DNA of 6,504 nucleotides from Oscillospiraceae bacterium (GTDB taxonomy: Bacteria > Bacillota > Clostridia > Oscillospirales > Acutalibacteraceae): the NCBI GenBank assembly GCA_902796295.1, contig CADBOL010000184.1, positions 1-6,504 on the forward strand. Direction: 5' to 3'. The position numbers were made by a program, and so were the translations under genes. The notes below the pieces were generated by a model. That model searched no databases, was not told the DNA's origin, and saw only the letters and a list, made by a program, of their open reading frames with translations. Of the stretch, positions 4,550 to 6,504 are shown one piece after another; positions within the stretch are counted from its first letter, which is position 1; each line of letters starts with the position of its first letter.

Positions 4550-5962
4550 ATGGAAACAGCTCGGAAAAGAATGAGTTTCAGAGAAAAATTCATAGGCGAT
4601 AAAAAGTTTTACCGCAGGGTGCTTGCAATCGCCGTGCCGATAATGGTGCAGTCCGGCATCACAAATTTTGTGAGCCTGCTTGACAACATCATGGTCGGCA
4701 GGGTGGGCACAGAGCAGATGAGCGGCGTAGCGATTGTGAATCAGCTGCTGTTCGTCTTTTACCTGTGCGTTTTCGGCGGATTTGCCGGAGCCGGCATTTT
4801 CACCGCACAGTATTACGGGGCGGGTGATGACGAGGGAATCCGTCACACCTTCAGATACAAGATTCTTATGGGTGTTGTGCTCTGCGGGTCGGCGGTTTCC
4901 GTTTTTCTTCTTTTCGGCGAAAATCTTATCGGGCATTATCTCAACGGCAGTGATGACGGCGGAAATCTCACCGCGACTCTCGGCTATGCTCTTGATTATC
5001 TGCGTATAATTCTTATCGGACTCCCGGCTTTTACCGCCGTTCAGATTTACGCGAATACCCTGCGCGAGTGCGGCGAAACTGTGGTGCCGATGAGGGCCGG
5101 GCTTATAGCCGTTGCTGTCAATCTCAGTTTCAATTACGTGCTGATTTACGGTAAATTCGGGTTTCCGGCTCTCGGTGTCAGAGGGGCGGCAATAGCAACC
5201 GTTCTCTCGCGCTTTGCGGAAATGGCGGTTGTTGTCATCTGGACACACACTCACAAAGACAGATGCGGATATATAAAGGGTGCATACAAGACCCTCCGGG
5301 TTCCCGCGGCGCTTGTGAAAAAGTATTTTATCACGGGCTCTCCTCTTCTTGTGAATGAGGCGCTCTGGGCAGCGGGAATGGCGATGCTCACGCAATGCTA
5401 CTCACTGAGAGGTCTCAATGTTGTCGCCGGGCAGAATATCGCGAGCACTGTGAGCAATGTCTTCAATGTGGTGTTTTTCGCTTTGGGCGACTCCATAGCC
5501 ATTATAATAGGTCAGCATCTCGGCGCGGGCAATTTCAAAAGGGCGCGGGATGAGGATAATAAAATCATCGCTTTCGCGATATTCGTCGCATCGCTTGTCG
5601 GCATAACGATATTTGCAACCTCCGGGCTTTTTCCGATAATCTACAATACCACTCCGGAGGCAAGGCTGATTGCGACGAGGTTTCTTATGGCCCAGGCGCT
5701 GTTTACGCCGCAGATCGCCCTGCTTCACACCACATATTTTACAATACGCTCCGGCGGCAAGACCATAGTAACATTTTTATTTGACAGCGTTTTCATGTGG
5801 GTTGTAAGTGTGCCTGTGGCCTTTGTGCTCAGCAGATACACCTCTCTCTATGTCATATATATCTTTGCCGCCGTTCAGATGGGTGACTGGATAAAATGCG
5901 CGATAGGCGCTGCGCTTGTCAAAAAAGGCGTGTGGCTTAATAACATAGTCAAAAATCCTTGA
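4550..5962 (+). CDS. MATE family efflux transporter
   Basis: This is a complete 470-residue, very hydrophobic protein of normal MATE length (about 440-480) with about twelve predicted membrane helices in two homologous halves. The first half has the family's opening block VPIMVQSGITNFVSLLDNIMVGRVGTE (residues 29-55, including Asp45-Asn46) and FTAQYYGAGD (84-93). The second half repeats the pattern with GQNIASTVSNVFNVVFFALGDS followed by IIIGQHLGAGNFKRAR. MATE proteins export cationic drugs or metabolites across the cytoplasmic membrane in exchange for Na+ or H+. Substrate and coupling ion cannot be assigned here. GGAG at 4540-4543 lies 6 nt before the ATG. It has its own extended -10 promoter and no obvious terminator after it; its stop codon lies within the next gene's -35 box, so some read-through into that gene is likely. 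Confidence 0.93.
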   Translation: METARKRMSFREKFIGDKKFYRRVLAIAVPIMVQSGITNFVSLLDNIMVGRVGTEQMSGVAIVNQLLFVFYLCVFGGFAGAGIFTAQYYGAGDDEGIRHTFRYKILMGVVLCGSAVSVFLLFGENLIGHYLNGSDDGGNLTATLGYALDYLRIILIGLPAFTAVQIYANTLRECGETVVPMRAGLIAVAVNLSFNYVLIYGKFGFPALGVRGAAIATVLSRFAEMAVVVIWTHTHKDRCGYIKGAYKTLRVPAALVKKYFITGSPLLVNEALWAAGMAMLTQCYSLRGLNVVAGQNIASTVSNVFNVVFFALGDSIAIIIGQHLGAGNFKRARDEDNKIIAFAIFVASLVGITIFATSGLFPIIYNTTPEARLIATRFLMAQALFTPQIALLHTTYFTIRSGGKTIVTFLFDSVFMWVVSVPVAFVLSRYTSLYVIYIFAAVQMGDWIKCAIGAALVKKGVWLNNIVKNP

Positions 5963-5987
5963 CAATAAACAAAGGCGCTTTTATAAT
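5959..5987 (+). promoter_or_regulatory. Consensus promoter of the YfcC-type gene
   Basis: TTGACA (5959-5964), exactly 17 nt, then TATAAT (5982-5987): full consensus for a housekeeping sigma factor. The TGA stop of the MATE gene (5960-5962) is part of the -35 box. Transcription would start near 5994, about 34 nt before the start codon. Confidence 0.85.
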
Positions 5988-6027
5988 AAACAAAATAATT
6001 CATTAATATCTTGCAGGGAGTGAGACA

Positions 6028-6504
6028 ATGAGCGAAGAGAATAAAGATGTAAAACAGGAAGAGCAGTCCGGTCTTAAGCTCAATGTGAAGACAATACTCG
6101 GTGTCTGCGCGATACTGCTCGTCATAATGGCGATTGCGGGCGCACTGACTCAGACGGTCCCGAGAGGACTTTTTGACCGCGATGCCGAGGGTATGATTAT
6201 CGACGGCACCTATCACGAGATAGATTTCAAGCTGCCGATATGGAAGATTATCGCCTCGCCTGTCCTTGTTTTTGCTTCCGAGAATATCACGACAGGTATC
6301 GCCATAGTGCTGTTTATCGTCCTTCTTGGCGGCACTTTCCTTATACTCGACAAGATAGGCGTGCTCAAATATGTAATGGCGATTATCCTCAAAAAGTTTT
6401 CGGATAAAAAATATGTATTGCTCTGCGTTATGGTTTTTGTGCTTATGGCGCTCTCGTCAATTGCGGGAATCCTGGAAGAAACGATAACGCTTGTACCGCT
6501 TTCC
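6028..6504 (+). CDS. YfcC/DcuC-family membrane transporter, 3' partial
   Basis: ATG at 6028 follows AGGGAG (6015-6020) with 7-nt spacing; 159 residues are visible before the window ends. A charged cytoplasmic N-terminus (MSEENKDVKQEEQ) is followed by a first membrane helix (about 22-42) ending in the family-like TQTVPRGLFDR. An extracytoplasmic stretch then leads to helices at about 89-107 and 128-147. The segment LLGGTFLILDKIGVLKYVMAIILKKFSDKK and the following GILEETITLVPL resemble the re-entrant 'AEET' region of YfcC-type members of the C4-dicarboxylate anaerobic carrier superfamily (DcuC). Members move dicarboxylates, amino acids or related anions; the substrate cannot be told. A consensus promoter directly upstream suggests strong constitutive expression. 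A different subfamily of the same superfamily remains possible because most of the protein is missing. Confidence 0.82.
   Translation, partial: MSEENKDVKQEEQSGLKLNVKTILGVCAILLVIMAIAGALTQTVPRGLFDRDAEGMIIDGTYHEIDFKLPIWKIIASPVLVFASENITTGIAIVLFIVLLGGTFLILDKIGVLKYVMAIILKKFSDKKYVLLCVMVFVLMALSSIAGILEETITLVPLS

Noticed and set aside
4520..5395. Minus-strand open frame of 291 codons opposite the MATE gene
   Set aside because: Its composition is rich in His, Arg and Lys with no domain, it lacks start signals, and the plus strand encodes an unmistakable MATE protein.
5963..6027. Possible terminator after the MATE gene (AAAGGCGCTTTT at 5971-5982)
   Set aside because: The arms do not form a real stem and the stretch is the spacer of a consensus promoter.

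Overview
The window looks like chromosomal DNA from a gut-type clostridial Firmicute, probably in or near the Oscillospiraceae/Ruminococcus group. The reasons are the Thr/Ala/Pro-rich linker on a secreted protein, AGGAG-type ribosome binding sites, sigma-A-like promoters, a GH4 alpha-galactosidase, and an anaerobe-type polyferredoxin. This placement is inference from style; there is no rRNA or other taxonomic marker. I see no phage, insertion sequence, CRISPR array, tRNA or rRNA.

Layout. (1) Positions 1-1535, plus strand: the 3' end of an operon encoding an extracytoplasmic TlpA-like thioredoxin on a repetitive Thr-Ala-Pro stalk (5' end missing), a 45-residue single-pass membrane protein ending in a CLEC (CXXC) motif, and a NapH-like membrane polyferredoxin. 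The genes are 4 nt apart and then overlapping. Together they look like a membrane-crossing electron relay to extracellular thiols. (2) Positions 1536-1692: a convergent intergenic region with a perfect 17-bp hairpin that can terminate both flanking genes, heptamer repeats and a GC-rich palindrome. (3) Positions 1693-3021, minus strand: melA, a GH4 NAD/Mn-dependent alpha-galactosidase, with its own promoter and a 16-bp palindrome just upstream of the -35 box. (4) Positions 3228-3371, plus strand: a 47-residue hydrophobic protein with its own promoter, strong ribosome binding site and terminator. (5) Positions 3498-4466, plus strand: a secreted protein of unknown function. (6) Positions 4550-5962, plus strand: a MATE-family multidrug/cation antiporter. 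(7) Positions 6028-6504, plus strand: the first 159 residues of a YfcC/DcuC-family transporter, cut by the window end.

From 3372 onward the genes appear to be separate transcription units packed tightly. Each promoter sits against, or inside, the end of the preceding unit. The secreted-protein -35 box follows the previous terminator directly, the MATE promoter lies inside the previous terminator hairpin, and the -35 box of the YfcC-type gene contains the MATE stop codon. The secreted-protein and MATE promoters share the same pattern, TTGCAC-N14-TGATATAWT.

The most interesting item is the TlpA / small CXXC protein / polyferredoxin cassette. It looks like a way to reduce extracellular disulfides without a CcdA/DsbD-type protein. 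I recognise the small protein as resembling the CD1871A-type CXXC family, but the electron-relay role is inference.
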